A stretch of 64,000 nucleotides of DNA, taken from assembly GCA_944474755.1 (NCBI GenBank), contig OX104112.1, positions 62,527,640-62,591,639 on the forward strand, read 5' to 3'. The notes under the pieces are model-generated. The model saw only the letters and a list, made by a program, of their open reading frames with translations, was not told the origin of the DNA and ran no database searches. Source of the stretch: Limnoperna fortunei. Taxonomy: Eukaryota; Mollusca; Bivalvia; Mytilida; Modiolidae. The position numbers and the translations under genes were made by a program. The stretch's first letter is position 1. Each line of letters opens with the position of its first letter. Positions 22,891 through 36,379 of this stretch are shown here, in pieces.

Positions 22891-24185
22891 TGTTACGACT
22901 AATAGTTTTAGTTTATTGGAGAATATGTCTGTAAACAAGAAAAGACCCTTGTCGTGTCGTATCGTAATTTATGAACTCGAGTATGTGTTATTTAATAAAT
23001 CGTTTTCAAGGCATTTATGAAATTGTACTAGTTTATGAGTTAGAATACGTTCTTTACTAGATTCAAATCAACTGTAATATATAAGATAGGATATCTAAAA
23101 TGAGGATGTTATTAATATGATATTATTTTCTTTTTATCTAAAGGGATTAAATTTAGACTAACAACAATATATACAAAAACTATAATGAGACCCACGGAAA
23201 TTTGAAAAAAACTTGTCAAAAATTTGTATTAGAAAGTAATAACAAAATACCAAACACCGATGAAACTGTCGAAAAAAAAACAATCCATAAATTAAAGTCC
23301 GAGAAACCGGCAACCTCTAGAACCAAAAACCAAAAATATAGTAACTACAGCAATGGTCCTGAATAAAAAGCGCAATTATAACTTCAACAGAATTTATGAT
23401 TTAGGTTAAAAGAAAGGTTAACGACATGAAATATGATACTCAATAAATGTCCTCGTCACCTATTATCTGTTTTTGTTATGAGCAAATACATGTACATGTA
23501 AATACATCTTATATCTTTGCATTAAGCGTGTATATTATAATTAAGAACTCTAAACCACTACTGGGTGGTCCAGATTAATCTTCATTTTAGAAAAACCCTA
23601 CTGCAAGATAGGATGATGAGTCAGAAAACAAGTCTTATTTATATTTATAAAAACAACACTACCTTTTACTTTTACTTCAAGTCTTTTACTACAGTAGTAA
23701 AAGTCCAGCTATATCCACTTGGAATGGCTTGGAAATGTATGCTATATTGTTTTGGATTTAACCTCCTTATTCATGAAAAGTTATGGCGTATTCTAATGGT
23801 CAACACTTAAAATATCCTCGTTTTTTTATTTTCCAAATTTCATTATATTAAAAAGCTGGTGGCGATTCCTTGCTGTAAACGTTCTCTTTTCACACAAACA
23901 TAAGGAAAAACAGAATAGTAATATAGAGGAATAGTGTCGCATCATGATAGAAGCCGAATGGATACATAAACTATTCCAAAAGCATAATATATTTATTTCT
24001 ACAAAAGATAGAGCCACTTTTTAAAATTTAAGCTTACAATTTGTTATGTATTAATATTCTTTAATCCCCTGATATATTACTATATTTTAATGTAATAAGT
24101 CTCTGCGTTAGTGCTTGTGACCTATAGTTTGATTAGGAATAGACGACTTAGCTTCATCAACAGGCATGTTTAAGTAAAAATACAT
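22891..24185. other. no gene seen
   Basis: AT-rich sequence without a recognisable domain, RNA or repeat. The 81-codon open frame at 23565 has no homology cue. Confidence 0.5.
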
Positions 24186-24189
24186 GGAT

Positions 24190-24575
24190 TAATTGATTGG
24201 ATGTTAGCTTTACGTCCAGCGAGCAGTATTTCAGCTATATTCAGAACAAAAACAACTAAAAAAACATTAAATGAACCAAAAAAGTGGTTGGGTGTGGTGG
24301 GACATAAGGACCTCTACTGGAAAAGTATGCAGTATTGGGTAAAAGCGGAGAATTTAGCCTTTTGTAGCGGCAGCAATGAGCCTACACTTTTTCTACAAAA
24401 AGGTCTTTAAGGTGCAAGAAACGTAGCACACTCCAAACTCGTCACCTACTACGGTTCGCGACCAGGCTTTCCGAATGATAACCTGACAACCCCCACGAGA
24501 AGATCTTCCTATCCGCCACCCGAGGATGCGCTTAGCCGCTCCATGGGAACCCTCTTAGCAAGGTCTAAGAAGAAA
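24190..24575 (-). mobile_element. SINE, family 2
   Basis: On the minus strand it ends in GAATATAGCTGAAATACTGCTC, GCTGGACGTAAAGC and an ATCAATTAAT tail at 24190. Upstream lie GGCTAAATTCTCCGC and a 'gcaccttaaaga'-like block, both shared with the plus-strand copy at 61141. The high-coordinate part has GGTGGCGGATAGGAAGATC and GGTCGCGAACCG, possibly the promoter boxes. Confidence 0.6.
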
Positions 24576-24639
24576 TACAGAAATCTGCTCTATTATATTG
24601 TTTTTGTTCAAGACATACATTAGGTATGGTGGCATTTTG

Positions 24640-24815
24640 TAATTAAAGTAAAAGTTGCGATGACAAGTCTTATTGCGAGAATTGTGTTCTCAGCTCTAAT
24701 CCTAATTTTCCTGCGGAAAGGCGTTTGGCTTAAACCCAGAATAAAAACTAAACACCATGATATAGTAGGCAAACTGCTTAAAGTGATATAGAGATTTTAG
24801 AAAACAAACAAAAAA
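24640..24815 (+). mobile_element. SINE family 1, 5'-truncated and decayed
   Basis: Body-like TCTTATTGCGAGAATTGTGT, then AATAAAAACTAAACACCATGATATAG and an AAACAAACAAAAA tail. The head is absent and the copy is strongly mutated. Confidence 0.45.
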
Positions 24816-26580
24816 GAACATCTTCAAAAATTTTGAAATAAGTGTTATATGTTTATAATTATAAGATCATTATATAAATACTACTTCCACCTCTCGTTGT
24901 TGAGCAGGGTGGAGCAGGTTTTTCTGGGCAACGGAAGAGGTAGTATGAATTATAAATAAGTTTCGAAATTGGAAACCTAAAAACAAAAAGGTCAGAAATG
25001 AAAAAAAATTTGAAATATTTGAAATGGAGCGCTTTAGATTTTATGAGATTGTAATTAGCCAAAAACGGAGCGGAATCAGCCAGTTGAAATTTGTTCTATT
25101 CAAAGTAACAGTTTAAGATTCCTTCTAAGGAGGTAAAGTTTAGAAATGTTCAATGTTTTATCAAAATAAGTCTATTTTGCATATACGGCAAAATTTGAGA
25201 AAGTATACAATTTCAAAAAAAACTCCGACACTCCGACAACTACAATGCAACATTTCTTGTGTTCATCAATACGTCTTAAGACTGGAAATGACGTAACTTT
25301 TCCAATACACGTTTTAACTCGCAGACCTCTTTTAGTTGGTATTCGAAGTCGTTATTTAGACTTTTAGAACTTTATTCAGTTCGGAAGTCGTTAATTCGAC
25401 TTGTCGAACTCATTAGTGACTTCAAATGTTTTGTTTTGTTATGAAAAATCGTTCATTCAACTTAAACAGTTATTGATAATTTTATAATTCATTCATTTAA
25501 CTTCGTCAGTCATTATTTGAATATAAATATTGAAACTTTGTCATGATGTTTATAAATTAAAACTATCATATATAAATTATCAATACCAATTCCTAACAGC
25601 AAGAGGATTTTCTATATTTAAGTATCATAATCTTTTATATATTTCAGATTTTATTTATACCCGCGTTTTACATGTTATAACTGTTTTGTATTTGAAAGGT
25701 TCCCGACGTAAATAATGAGCTTACTAGGTATTTGGGACAGTAAAACCTACGATTCACGCCCGCAGCGCTTAATACTATCAACCCGATTCAAATGAAATAC
25801 AATACTCAAACATAAGAAGGAGTGAGGAGGTTTAAACCAGAATTAAACCTAAGCCACGACTCCCCTCCCACTTTGTCACTTTGCACTTAAAGTGCCGTGT
25901 TCCCTAATTTGTACGATACAAGTATATTCCTCTGTTTAATCTATTATTTTAGTGCCTTTTCTTCTATCATTGATGTTTTTTTTCATTTCGTTTAGTGCTA
26001 AATACTGATACATGTAACGTGTTGCTCTTTATCAACATTTTTTATTTTTAATTTTTCATTCTATTATGACGTCCTGTTTTAGCTATGTAAATAAAGCCGT
26101 GTCAAAATTCCAATAGTTTAGTTCGTACATGCGTAAGCTATGTGTTTTGTGTAAATGTAAAAACTGACTTAAAAATGCAGTTTGTTATGTGTTATTCATA
26201 ATTATTGTTATTGTTAATAATGCAGTTATTTTTAGTCTGAATTCTGAGATTTATATGATTTAAACTACTCCGGATACATTATTTTTTTAAATTCTACATT
26301 CGAATTATATGACGTCACAATTAGAATTCAGACGTCATATTACGCTCAACTGAAAATTCCAAACTGAAACAATGCAATTTCGTTAAGATTTCTCAATATT
26401 TTTGTTTGAAAGGTACGTATTTGTCAATAAAATGACGAGAATATATGTTTATGTCAATTTTATTTGCTTTAACATACTGTTTCGGGATATATCTTATTAG
26501 TTTAAAAAAACAGTAATAACCTTGAAAGCGTCCTCTTAGAGCCGCTTCGAAATTTTAATACAATTGTTAGACATATTAGA
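24816..26580. other. no gene seen
   Basis: AT-rich. A loose repetition of 'gaagtcgtta-tt-gactt' motifs occurs around 25330-25500 but gives no clear period. Nothing else recognised. Confidence 0.45.
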
Positions 26581-26583
26581 ATC

Positions 26584-26736
26584 GAAATAGATTATTGCAA
26601 TTGGGCTCTATGCGAATTGGAACATGGTCAGACCTTATATTTGTCCTTATTTTATACCTCGTTTATCGCTCGGTATAAAATATTGACAAATATAAGGTTC
26701 TAATTCGTAAAGAGCCCGCTCGCAATAATCTATTTC
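26584..26736. repeat. 153-bp hairpin (inverted repeat) element
   Basis: Left arm GAAATAGATTATTGCAATTG ... CTTATATTTGTCC-TTATTTTATACC. The right arm is its reverse complement (GGTATAAAATATTGACAAAT ... GCAATAATCTATTTC). The loop is about a dozen bases (TCGTTTATCGCTC). Arms of about 70 bases match at about 85%. No open frame. A foldback or MITE-like repeat is likely. Confidence 0.8.
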
Positions 26737-26739
26737 TTA

Positions 26740-27850
26740 ATCATCGAACAACGTCATATATCAGTTTAGAAAATGCCGTGCAGTATTATCCTTTTTATTT
26801 TTTAGGAACATGTAAAGTCCGAGATAAAGTGAGAACCTATAAGATGGACAAGTCTGTATACATAGGCACTTTTTAAACGTTATAAACAGATATAAAATAC
26901 GATTTTATTAATTAAATATTTACCCGATATTCGTTATTTTCTCTATTTGTTTATTGTTGCACTAATTATTTTTCTTAAAAGGAAACGTATAAAAGTAAAA
27001 GGGGAAAGTTTTGACTGTGATTAATATAAAAAAAGTCCAGTAAGCCATGTTTAACAACGAATTCAAATATGGTATGGTACAATATGGTATCTTTATTACA
27101 TTTGGCGAAAAAAATATTACAAAACAAAATAATATAATAACTACTTTCCACTGGAAAAGTGACAAACTTTCACTAATATTATTATACTGGTTTACATATA
27201 TTCATTTACATGTGTACAAAAAAGGCATACGACGAATAGCATACAGGAATATGACATATATGTGTAAGTTTTTGTTAAACAGTCTCCTTAAAATTTGACA
27301 AACGTTTCAATTTTCCAAACTATGAGAATGTTAAGTGATTAAATGAAAAAAGTTGACAAACACTAGACAGGAAAGAGTAAAATTAATAACAAGAAACAAT
27401 CAATGTTGATATAAAGAAAGGATAAATAAGTGGAATGTAGCTGTCAAAAGCGTTTGCTTCAAACAATACAATTCTTAATCAGATAAAGACATTCATATTT
27501 TCATTAGAACGAATTCTCCTGTATCTTAGTGCAAACAAACAGAATCTGAAAGGTGTATCATCCGAAGCGGCATTAGTCTGAAGGCCATTGATACGATGGG
27601 TCATTAGTAAAAACACAGAGTAGATCAAGACTTTGTTTTCCGTTTTACAGACACTTATAAAATACGGATTATATGTCTCTGGGTTGTATTTTAAACATGT
27701 AGTGCTGAAACCCATCAGTAAAAAGTGAGATTAATCTGAGGATGGGAACCGGGATTAAAGTTGTTGTTTACCTTGTTTAGATATACATTGATACTTGTAT
27801 ACATTTATGACGTTTTACGTTCTGTGACTCTTTGACAAGTAACTTTGTCA
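26740..27850. other. no gene seen
   Basis: Open frames near 26962-27298 lie opposite one another in AT-rich sequence and show no domain. Confidence 0.5.
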
Positions 27851-27853
27851 TCT

Positions 27854-27855
<2 letters not shown>

Positions 27856-27908
<53 letters not shown>
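27856..27908. repeat. TA microsatellite
   Basis: Pure TA run of about 50 bases. Confidence 0.97.
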
Positions 27909-27910
<2 letters not shown>

Positions 27911-28016
27911 AACGTCTAAGTATTGTGACAACCAATATATATAATATATCTATCCAGCGGATTTCTGAAACATCAGAAATACAGGGTTAATATCAAATAT
28001 TTATATATTTGTAGAC

Positions 28017-28017
<1 letters not shown>

Positions 28018-28055
<38 letters not shown>
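28018..28055. repeat. TA microsatellite
   Basis: Second TA run about 110 bases after the first. The segment between contains 'tttctgaaacatcagaaa', a short dyad. Confidence 0.95.
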
Positions 28056-28059
<4 letters not shown>

Positions 28060-28061
<2 letters not shown>

Positions 28062-29055
28062 ATACAAAAATGCTGCGTTTTTACTTTTACTTTTGGAAAA
28101 ATTCGCATTAGTACAAATATACAATGCTAAATCCTGTATTGGACTAATAATGTCACACAATTAATCGACTTTACCCATCTAATTATCAGGTGGCTAGGAC
28201 AAATGGATCGTATAAATCGCAAAATATCATATAAAATGTACTAATAATTTTGTTTTAAAATGCAAGCATTATAACATGGTTTTAGTGGTGTGCTGTGAAC
28301 AATATATTGCAATTACTTATATAAGATATTTTTGGATTGGTAATAAAATGCGCTAATGTGGATGTGAAATGTGCTGTACTTAGTTGAATTTGGCTTTCTT
28401 TTTTCAGTGTTTTAGGTTCTGAAAACTTCTCATATTATTTTATTTTGGTCTTCCAGTAGGTTACTTCTCGAAATACATATGCATCATAAAGCAAAACAAG
28501 TAGAAAACAATGCCATTGTTTTCCGGCTATTCTAAATCAGTTTTAATTAACACCCCTAGTCCAAACTGTTGAATAAACAAAACCTATTCTATCACCAATA
28601 TTGACTAATCTTAACACAACTTGAATTGCCATACGTAGTAATGCAAATGTCCCCCAAACATTTCGTTAGGGTGTATAGGGAGCAATTTGTCACATCTACA
28701 CACGAATAATAAGATAGTGAAATGGAGACTGTTTTTCCTGGAAATGCAGTTTCATTTAAATAAGGTAACAGGTTTCAGAGTAGTCACGTTTATAGGATAT
28801 TGTATTGTTTTCCTCCACCATAAATCCTGGTGTTCGATTTAGGCCTAAGTAGACAATAAATAAAGGTCGTTCGGACAAATGCTCCTTGGGTATAATGACC
28901 CTTCGGACCAAAGCCCGTGAATAGACGGAATCTGCTTTAAAAATGTTGGGAGATTCGCATACGTATGCGCATGTTTAACTCTTTTTTAATATCAATAAAA
29001 AATGGTTTATTTTAAAATTTGAAGTACCTCTCGTCACTCTGAAAATTCACTATGC
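28060..29055. other. no gene seen
   Basis: AT-rich spacer before a LINE relic. Nothing recognised. Confidence 0.5.
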
Positions 29056-29059
29056 TGTA

Positions 29060-29720
29060 TTCGTAATAAGGAATCTAAAACTGGGAGTGTTGAGAATTCA
29101 TTACTTTAAAAACTGCTAATCCGGGTTGTTTTGGATACATTCATCTGTTGTTACCGGAATGCCAAATTATTCCACATGTTAAAAAATGAGAGTAGAAGTT
29201 CATTCTTCTACGAACATTGAAAATATTTTGAACACAGAGATTAGAAGGTGGTCTCGGAACAACGTTCCTCATATAATTAAGAGATTCCTTGTTTGTAATT
29301 TTATATAATAAAATTGTGTCCCTCCTGGCCGAAAGTGATTTTTGTCTCTATACTGTAAAAGTACGCAACGCGTCTACATGTGCACTCTCCAACTTGTTTA
29401 ATACATATTGTGTTTGGTTTTGTCATATTTGAAGATATAAGAAAATATTATCTGCAGTACATTCCTGTCAAGACCAAAATGTACCTTTTGAAGTAAATAA
29501 CTTATAAACATTTTAACAATGTAACCATTGGTGTCATGCCAAGAACCATAACTTAAAAATACAATAAATGCCTAAGAGTTTAGAAGAAGCGCTTTCTTGA
29601 ATATTCTGACCTTCCATAAAAATAGGTGGATGAATCGGAAAAATGCCTTGCTTATGTCACAAAATACGATTTGTATTTCTTTCCCATTATCTAAGGTTTC
29701 CTCAATATTGTTGGAAACAC
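29060..29720 (-). pseudogene. LINE reverse transcriptase fragment (jockey-like)
   Basis: Minus strand gives ETLDNGKEIQIVFCDISKAF, the RT A motif, then after a deletion a post-RT region in several frames. This includes RRDTILLYKITNKESLNYM and later NIFNVRRRMNFYSHF, which match the C-terminal 'RR...L..FYKI.N...P.YL' block of jockey-type LINEs. The centre of the RT, including the YADD box, is missing. It is short and inactive. Confidence 0.65.
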
Positions 29721-29729
29721 TTAAAAGAA

Positions 29730-30925
29730 AATTGCCGATTGTAAACCCGACTCATCGTGTGTAATTGTACTGTATTGTAGTAAAAATATAGACAAATCCC
29801 TCCATACATTTGCATAAACACAAAGAGATAGGTCTGTAAACTTAGTGACTCACCGATGTAACAGTTGCCATCTTTCATTCGGTTTCTTACTGTAAAAGTA
29901 TTTATTTTCGTATTTTCACAAATCATACGATGTTTTCTTATTTGCGTGTACTTCTTTCGTGGTTTAAAACTTAATCCTATGCGTAATGATATAATTTTTG
30001 CACTTTATCGGGAACTATTTTGCGGCTTTAAATGGAGCGCGAAAATAAGTACGTTTGTTCTGTCTGTGTCATCAAACGTTCATCTATCGCCAACCAATAA
30101 TTGGGTACAACAGTACGTGCCAGTTTAATACCAGCTTTTAAATTGCAGATTGTCCACCAAGACTTGCATGAGCATCTCTCAGCTGATAATCGGCTTACTA
30201 TATCGGAACGGTACTTTGTCTAACTTGTAGTGAGCACATCTTGCAGCCGGTGAGCACCTCAAGAATATGTATCTCGTGATCAAAACCAGCCTAATGCTGA
30301 TATTGATTTTTTTCCCGGAAGTTGGTACCGTCAAAAAATGTTGCAAATTGAATTGAGAAGAGCACTAAAATTAGTTTTAAAGGTAGACTTAAAAATAAAT
30401 TTGTCATCGATGAAAAGTACATGTTTTTTTTAATTACAACACAAATTTTATACAACACTTTTCTCATCTGTGACACGTTCTATTAAAAAACTGACGTTCA
30501 TGTGACGTCACCATTATATGTGGAAAGGCATCACTTTACCACTGGAATTCTGACAATGTTAGAATGCATATACTGAAACGTTTTGCTTAAGTGGGATTGC
30601 GATTTATTTTCATTGTTTCAAGCCATGGATACGATTTCCAGATGATAAAAATTCGGAATACATGAATGCTACATGAACATTCTGGGCTGTTCAATAAGGT
30701 GCTGTAAACAGAACTTAGATTATATATTTTGTGGCGATTTACTACAGACCTGATTATTTATAAAAACCACCAGAAATCACAATATGCTCACAGTTTAAAG
30801 ATTTATTTTATTTTTACGTTAGAACATATTATAATATAAAAATACAGTATCATAAACAAAAACGGTCATTGATTATCAACCACATTCTTCAGAAGCTGAA
30901 TTTTAGTTTGATAAAATCCGTCCAA
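29730..30925. other. no gene seen
   Basis: AT-rich. Small opposing open frames at 29702-30128 have no domain features. Confidence 0.45.
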
Positions 30926-30929
30926 TTAT

Positions 30930-31520
30930 ATTCAACAAGGAAGTTTATGTTCGGAGTTCCGGTTTATCGCACATTAGTTTGTGATAATAACCTTGAATGA
31001 GTGCCGAACTGTAAACGCGTTTTCAGGTTTCAGTTTTTGCCGAAGTCATCGTCATTTGCTCAGTGTAAAGTAAAGTGCATCAGTGAACCTATAAGTCAAC
31101 GTAATAAAATGAAACATCTTTGGTTTTTATGTTACCTAATGAGTTGTTTTAACACGTATGCGTCCGACTTGTATTGCTAAAATCAGATCAAAATTCACAA
31201 AAATGAACTTTTAGACAAGGAAGATATTTCCACTTTTTAATACCAAACTCGTCAACTTCCTTCTTTCGTTTAAAAGTGTTATATAAATAAACGACCTACA
31301 TAATAACTAAGGCAGTAAAAGTTTGTAGTAGACATAATTTATTATCCAACTGTACACATTTTTAATGATTAAATAGCGTATATCACTCTATTTATTTTAT
31401 ATATTTAAATATGCGTTTGCTTTTATTAAAGTTTGTATGTTAAGATCTGCAATAATTGTGGGACAAGGACAACATTACGCGACTTGGGAAAGTCCCAAAA
31501 CCTAGGAGGAAGTTACATTT
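30930..31520. repeat. dispersed repeat, family D (copy 3)
   Basis: Colinear with the window end (63420-64000): 'aggaagtttatgttcggagttccggtttatc', 'gccgaactgtaaacgcgtttt', 'aataaaatgaaacatc', 'aaggaagatatttc', 'taccaaactcgtcaacttcctt' and 'ggaaagtcccaaaacctaggagga' all recur there in order. The middle also matches 13895 and 14930. No coding frame found. Confidence 0.7.
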
Positions 31521-31809
31521 ATCATCTTTGAATTTCTATTTAAGTGTCGATCAGTGATAATCTTATTGAGTTCAAGAAGGTTTAACGTATGGAGTGCAAC
31601 GCGTGCCATAAGACTATTTGTATTGATTTTTCGCAATTGTAATACAGCCGTGAAGAGTGAAGCTGTGAAAGTTAAAGAATGACAGAAACCTTTTAATGGA
31701 AAATAGACCAACAGAAGTTAAGAGAAAAATTTTCACGAACAGAAAACTACTGGAGACATGTCTTTGAAATTTAATTCATGGAATTATTTGTACCGATAGA
31801 AAAACATCT

Positions 31810-31985
31810 ATCACTATCAAAAGAAAGTCATTGGAGAAATTGCTATCAACAAGAAAGAACGAGTAACATGCTTTCAAACTCAAAGTCATTACATAAATTA
31901 TGTATTAAATGAAAGTCATAGGAGAAATTTTTACCAGCAGTAAGTCATGGGAGAAATTTTGTACCAACAGAAAGTCATGACTGCC
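31810..31985. repeat. degenerate 30-bp tandem motif
   Basis: GAAAGTCATAGGAGAAATTTT, TAAGTCATGGGAGAAATTTTG and AAAGTCATTGGAGAAATTGC recur within 150 bases, two of them 30 bases apart. The array is irregular and old. Confidence 0.55.
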
Positions 31986-32489
31986 ATGGATGAAAATTCT
32001 ATCGATATTCAGTCACAGAGAAATTATTAACACATGAAACCTTTCTTGAGTATGAGCACTGAGTATAAGTAGGTGTTGACCAGAATATATATATTTTTGG
32101 AAGATGAACTGTCCCATTTTTTAAATACAATGATACAATAGCTATTGTTCTTTCTGCAGTTTATTGAATGGGAGATTTAAATTATAAAATAAAATCCATA
32201 GATTAATTTAATTTTCTTATTTCAAAACAAAGCCAATCCTGATGAAAATACATGAACCAACAACACACAGATCAACCGACTTGTATCAGTTTTGGTGAAG
32301 TAGTATGACATCATGAAAAAAGATCTAAACAAGTTCAATCTAATAAAATCGCAGTGAAGCTTTTCCTGTTTTGTTAAGTTTTAAGTTTACTAGTAGCGAA
32401 TAAAATATATTAATAAAAAAACGACTAAGCGTTTGGTTTGAGAATCGATATCGTCATTTCTTTAATCGGTTATTTTTATTTTTGTTCAA

Positions 32490-33240
32490 CATATCTTAAA
32501 TAATGCCGATGTAGGCATTAAAATGATAAAAATAACCTTTGGCGTTGAAAGTTGGGGTCTGTCAGGTATGAAAATTGCATACAGAGGTTAACGCTGGCGT
32601 ATACTTTATCCAAACAATTGTTCATCGAATTCAAATCCGGTGATTTTGACGGCCATGGTAGCTGCTCAAGATTGTCCCCTAACTGTTATAACCACGCGTG
32701 AGGCCTGGTATTGTTTTTTGGGAGAACTTCCTCTTGATCAATCGCATTACATGAGTTTGGAGAATTTTGTTACTGTTCCTTGAGGCCATAAAATTGCCCG
32801 CATCACGACACTACCTCCACCTAAGCTATCAATTTCTTGTTTCGTGGACACAGGAGTAGTAGGTACATTCATTGCTGCACTGGTATACACGTTTGTACTA
32901 TCGGGCTCTATTAATTGTAACTGGCCAGAAATTCTTCTAAATATGGTCTTCCGGGTCTAATGCCATATTGTCGAAATCGTTTGCGGAATGGTTGAGAGCT
33001 GAGTATTTTTAATCCATATATTTCGACTGCAATGACTGTTGCGGCGACTGTTTGAATCGGAAGATGAGACACTGATGTAGCGATATAGAATAGGAGTTGT
33101 TATGCAAGGTCGTTCGCTTCTCGGGCGTTCAGCGTACTGCCGAGAAATTGTGCTATGTTACGTTTTCAGTTCTTCCATCTTACTATAATACGCTCCGGCC
33201 TGGAGACGGACGATGACGATATTTTGAATAGCAGGCCCAA
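32490..33240 (-). pseudogene. Tc1/mariner transposase relic
   Basis: Reading the minus strand from high to low coordinates: FRKRFRQYGIRPGRPY-like sequence around 32950-33000 (the 'R-FGL-SRRPY-G' block after the DNA-binding domain), then MRAILWPQGTVTKF, and near 32630-32680 LEQLPWPSKSPDLNSMN, the block around the final acidic residue (normally WPxxSPDLNPIE). NPIE reads NSMN, so the catalytic glutamate is gone. Many stops and frameshifts. No inverted repeats found. Confidence 0.65.
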
Positions 33241-33249
33241 TCTTGGCAT

Positions 33250-34325
33250 GACATTAGTTTAACGTTACGATGAATTCAATTCATGCTCCAAACCTCGTCT
33301 TTCAATTTAATTATTAACTACAAAAAGTGATAACAAAATTTCCGTTTCTTTAGACAATTTGTTTATAAGTATTAACTATAAAAAATATTTTCGCTATCGA
33401 AGGATACATAAATGTACCCGTTTTTCACATTGTATAATCCACTACCTCAATGATAATTATATTATCCATTGATGGAGAAAAGGTTTTTGTATAGCTAATA
33501 CTGATAATTAAATTCAAGCATTAGAAACAACATCAACAATTGTATTTGTTTAATTTGACGTTTTTGAAAAAAGAGAAGATCAACACAAAAACTGTACGTT
33601 TCAGTAAGATTTGACCGTCAGAAGGTGCATGTCTCCATGACGATTTTTTCCATCTTCTGATCGAAAATATTTTGCAGCTAATCAAAGTCAGTATTCCCGT
33701 ACAATTTATTTACTACACTAAAAACAAAGTTCACGGGGAGAAACGTAAAGTTCAAGTCAATACAATTTATGTGGCTGACCCAAATTAAATGAACAGAACT
33801 TTAAAGTTGAAAAATTTCATTACACGTGATAAAATACATAATTTGCATTTAGCAAAATTCAAAAGGACAATGCTGATCTTTGTTTGTATAGTATATGTTT
33901 TCAATAAAAGTGCACAATCAAATTTGAAGTTAGATAAGTGAACAATAGTTGTTTGACGAAGGTGCAGATAAACTTAACCATTTTCTAGGTTACATTTAGG
34001 AACAGTACACAAAATCCGATATTACTTTTGCTGAATATTGTGAAGAAAAACTTGGTATCTATAAACGAAACCCAACTATGATAAACCATGGAAAACTGAT
34101 CATTCGAAGTGTTCAATGAAACTTTAATGCGATTAAATTTCGCAATTGTACAGAAAAAAAAGTTGAAGAGGTGCTCGTAAAACCTACATGGCAATATGCT
34201 TAACATATTACGCAGGAACAATCCAAAGAAAAAAGTCCGCAAAAAACTACAAAACATAATATAACCACAGAACAATTTCAAAGTAACTTGAAATCCTAAT
34301 GAACACTGACAATGTTAATGAGTCC
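33250..34325. other. no gene seen
   Basis: AT-rich spacer. The 98-codon open frame at 33985-34281 (minus) is Phe/Leu-rich with no domain and is probably chance. Confidence 0.5.
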
Positions 34326-34329
34326 AGAA

Positions 34330-35000
34330 ACGACGATCTTGAATGTAGTTTTAAAGAATCGGATGTCCCATTCACCGAGGCAGAGATTGAACATGAATTA
34401 AGACACTTCAAGCGAGATAAAGCTCCAAGATTGACAATATAATTAATGAATAGTTGATATCTGGCAGAACTTAAATTATGCCTGTTTTATGCAGCCTTTT
34501 AAATAATACATGTATATTAAATACTGAACATTTCTCAGTACTGTGGGTAAAGCGCATATCTATAACTAATTTTAACAAAGGAGATGCCAATGACCACAGC
34601 AACTTCCGCAGAATTTCATTGGTTTTGGACGTGGAAGAACTGTTGTACGCTATACTATTTCATTGGAGCGATAATTACAGCATTCTTACATACGCTCAGT
34701 TCAGATTTCGACCTGGTTGTGGTACCAACAGTGCAATCTTTGCCCTTAATGCACGAATAACTTGTTTTTGCAGAAAAGTAAACGTTTCTTTTGTTGTTTA
34801 AATGACTATATTAAAGCTTTTGACAGTTAAAATCATAGTAATTTTTGTTAAAAACAAAATAGAAATGGTAAAACGGGTAACGTTTTAAAGGTTATTCAAT
34901 CAATGGACAACAAATTAAAATTGTGTAAAACTTAATGGTAATAATATACCGATTGTTTTTAATTGTACTATGGGGCTTATGCAGCGTATATTGCCTCCAG
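34330..35000 (+). pseudogene. LINE reverse transcriptase fragment
   Basis: Plus-strand frames give FTEAEIEHELRHFKRDKAP (the 'AI-KLKN-KAPGID' block), NFNKGDANDHSNFRRISLV (the 'KKGDxNDPxNYRGISL' block), AQFRFRPGCGTNSAIFALN (normally AQFGFRPGxGTxDAIF) and, in another frame, CCLNDYIKAFDS (motif A). The catalytic YADD box is not reached. Stops and shifts are frequent. Its type resembles the LINE at 47440-48760. Confidence 0.75.
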
Positions 35001-35260
35001 TTTTATATTGATTATTTTTTCGCTGAGCTTACAAAATGTTGTATGACATGTTAATACAGTTTTCCAGTGCACAAGAACAACATTCATATAATTTAAATAT
35101 TTCTAAGATTTAAAAGACATTTTATTTTCAGAAAGCTGAATATATCAGGATTTATCATTTTTTCAACTGATATAATGCAAGCCTTCCTGTTTCGTCAACC
35201 TGACTTATAATGACATTTTGACATTTAATTTTAGTTAAATTGACAATATACAACATTTTA

Positions 35261-35524
35261 TTTGTTTGTTTGTTTGAATGGCGTTTTAAAGCCGCTTTTA
35301 GCAATTTTTCAGCTATATCGTGGCGTCCAGTTTTTATTGGGGAGAAAGCCGGAGTATCCGGAGAGAACCCCGACCTGCGGTCGGAAAACTGGCAATCCTT
35401 GTCAATTAAGATCGGAGTCGAGTACACCCTGCCTGCAGTGAAAATCGAACCCGCAATCTCAGTGTTGACAGATCACGTGATCAATAGTAGACGAACTACC
35501 TTAACCACTCTGCCACCGAGGGCC
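35261..35524 (-). mobile_element. full-length tRNA-derived SINE, family 1
   Basis: Reverse of the copy at 17514. The high end holds the head (CCCTCGGTGGCAGAGTGGTTAAGG, intact A box; GGTTCGATTTTCACTGCAGG, B box). The low end holds the tail with GATATAGCTGAAAAATTGCT and (CAAA)n. About 264 bases. It is the cleanest copy outside the tandem duplication. Confidence 0.9.
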
Positions 35525-35529
35525 CTTAC

Positions 35530-36375
35530 AACATTTTATCTATTGGTGCCTATGCAGGGTGATTTGAGTCCAGTTATATTTGTTGGATTTTCTGAATGAG
35601 AACTTATTTTGCTAAATAAATATGACATACACAATTTCATAGCACAATCAAAAACGAAGATCTTCAAAGGCTTTAAACAAAAAGAATCTTGCATGTCGGC
35701 ATCGTCAAAGCAAATAAAACAACAGCTTTAAAATCTCCTGCATTATATTCATATTTATTATTTTGATTTGTTTGTTATGCAAATTTACTTCATTTCCTAA
35801 ACTTCATTTTTCAAAGATCCTTAGTAAAATGAAGTTTAACTTTTAATTAACAAAGACTTGAATAGCAAATGAAACTGTCAAAGTCATGAGCTTAGAATCT
35901 GCAGATCAAGTCAGATAAAGGAGATGAATTTTATGTTCTTCATTTATACAAACAGTCTGTTTACAAAGTTACACACAAATAGGATATCACATAAGGGCTC
36001 ATTTTAATTTATACTACAAGTAAACGTATTTTGGAAAAGTGTTTTTGCGTGTTAAATGAAAACTGCTTACTGCGTATGGTTCAGCTTTTGCTTCTTTTCT
36101 AGACCAAGAAGGGTACTTTTAATTAAAATCAACAATTATTTCTTCTAGATATTCAGCGTTTTTAAATATCTCGGTTTTAAAATTTAACGATTTTTCTATA
36201 CTAAAATTTGACCTTATTTAGAACGCAAGTGTACTTTAGGAAGAAAACATGAACAGGTTAGCGCGTCTTAATTTTTTCCTTCTGAATTTTCGTAATAAAA
36301 TGATAACATATAGAATAATAAAACAAATGCAAGCACAAATTTTTTCAAAGGGGTGCAGCATTTAGTATATACTGT
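35530..36375. other. no gene seen
   Basis: AT-rich spacer between two SINEs in the same orientation. Nothing recognised. Confidence 0.5.
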
Positions 36376-36379
36376 TTTT

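Noticed and set aside
27047..27298. 83-codon open frame
   Set aside because: AT-rich chance frame with an opposing frame and no domain.
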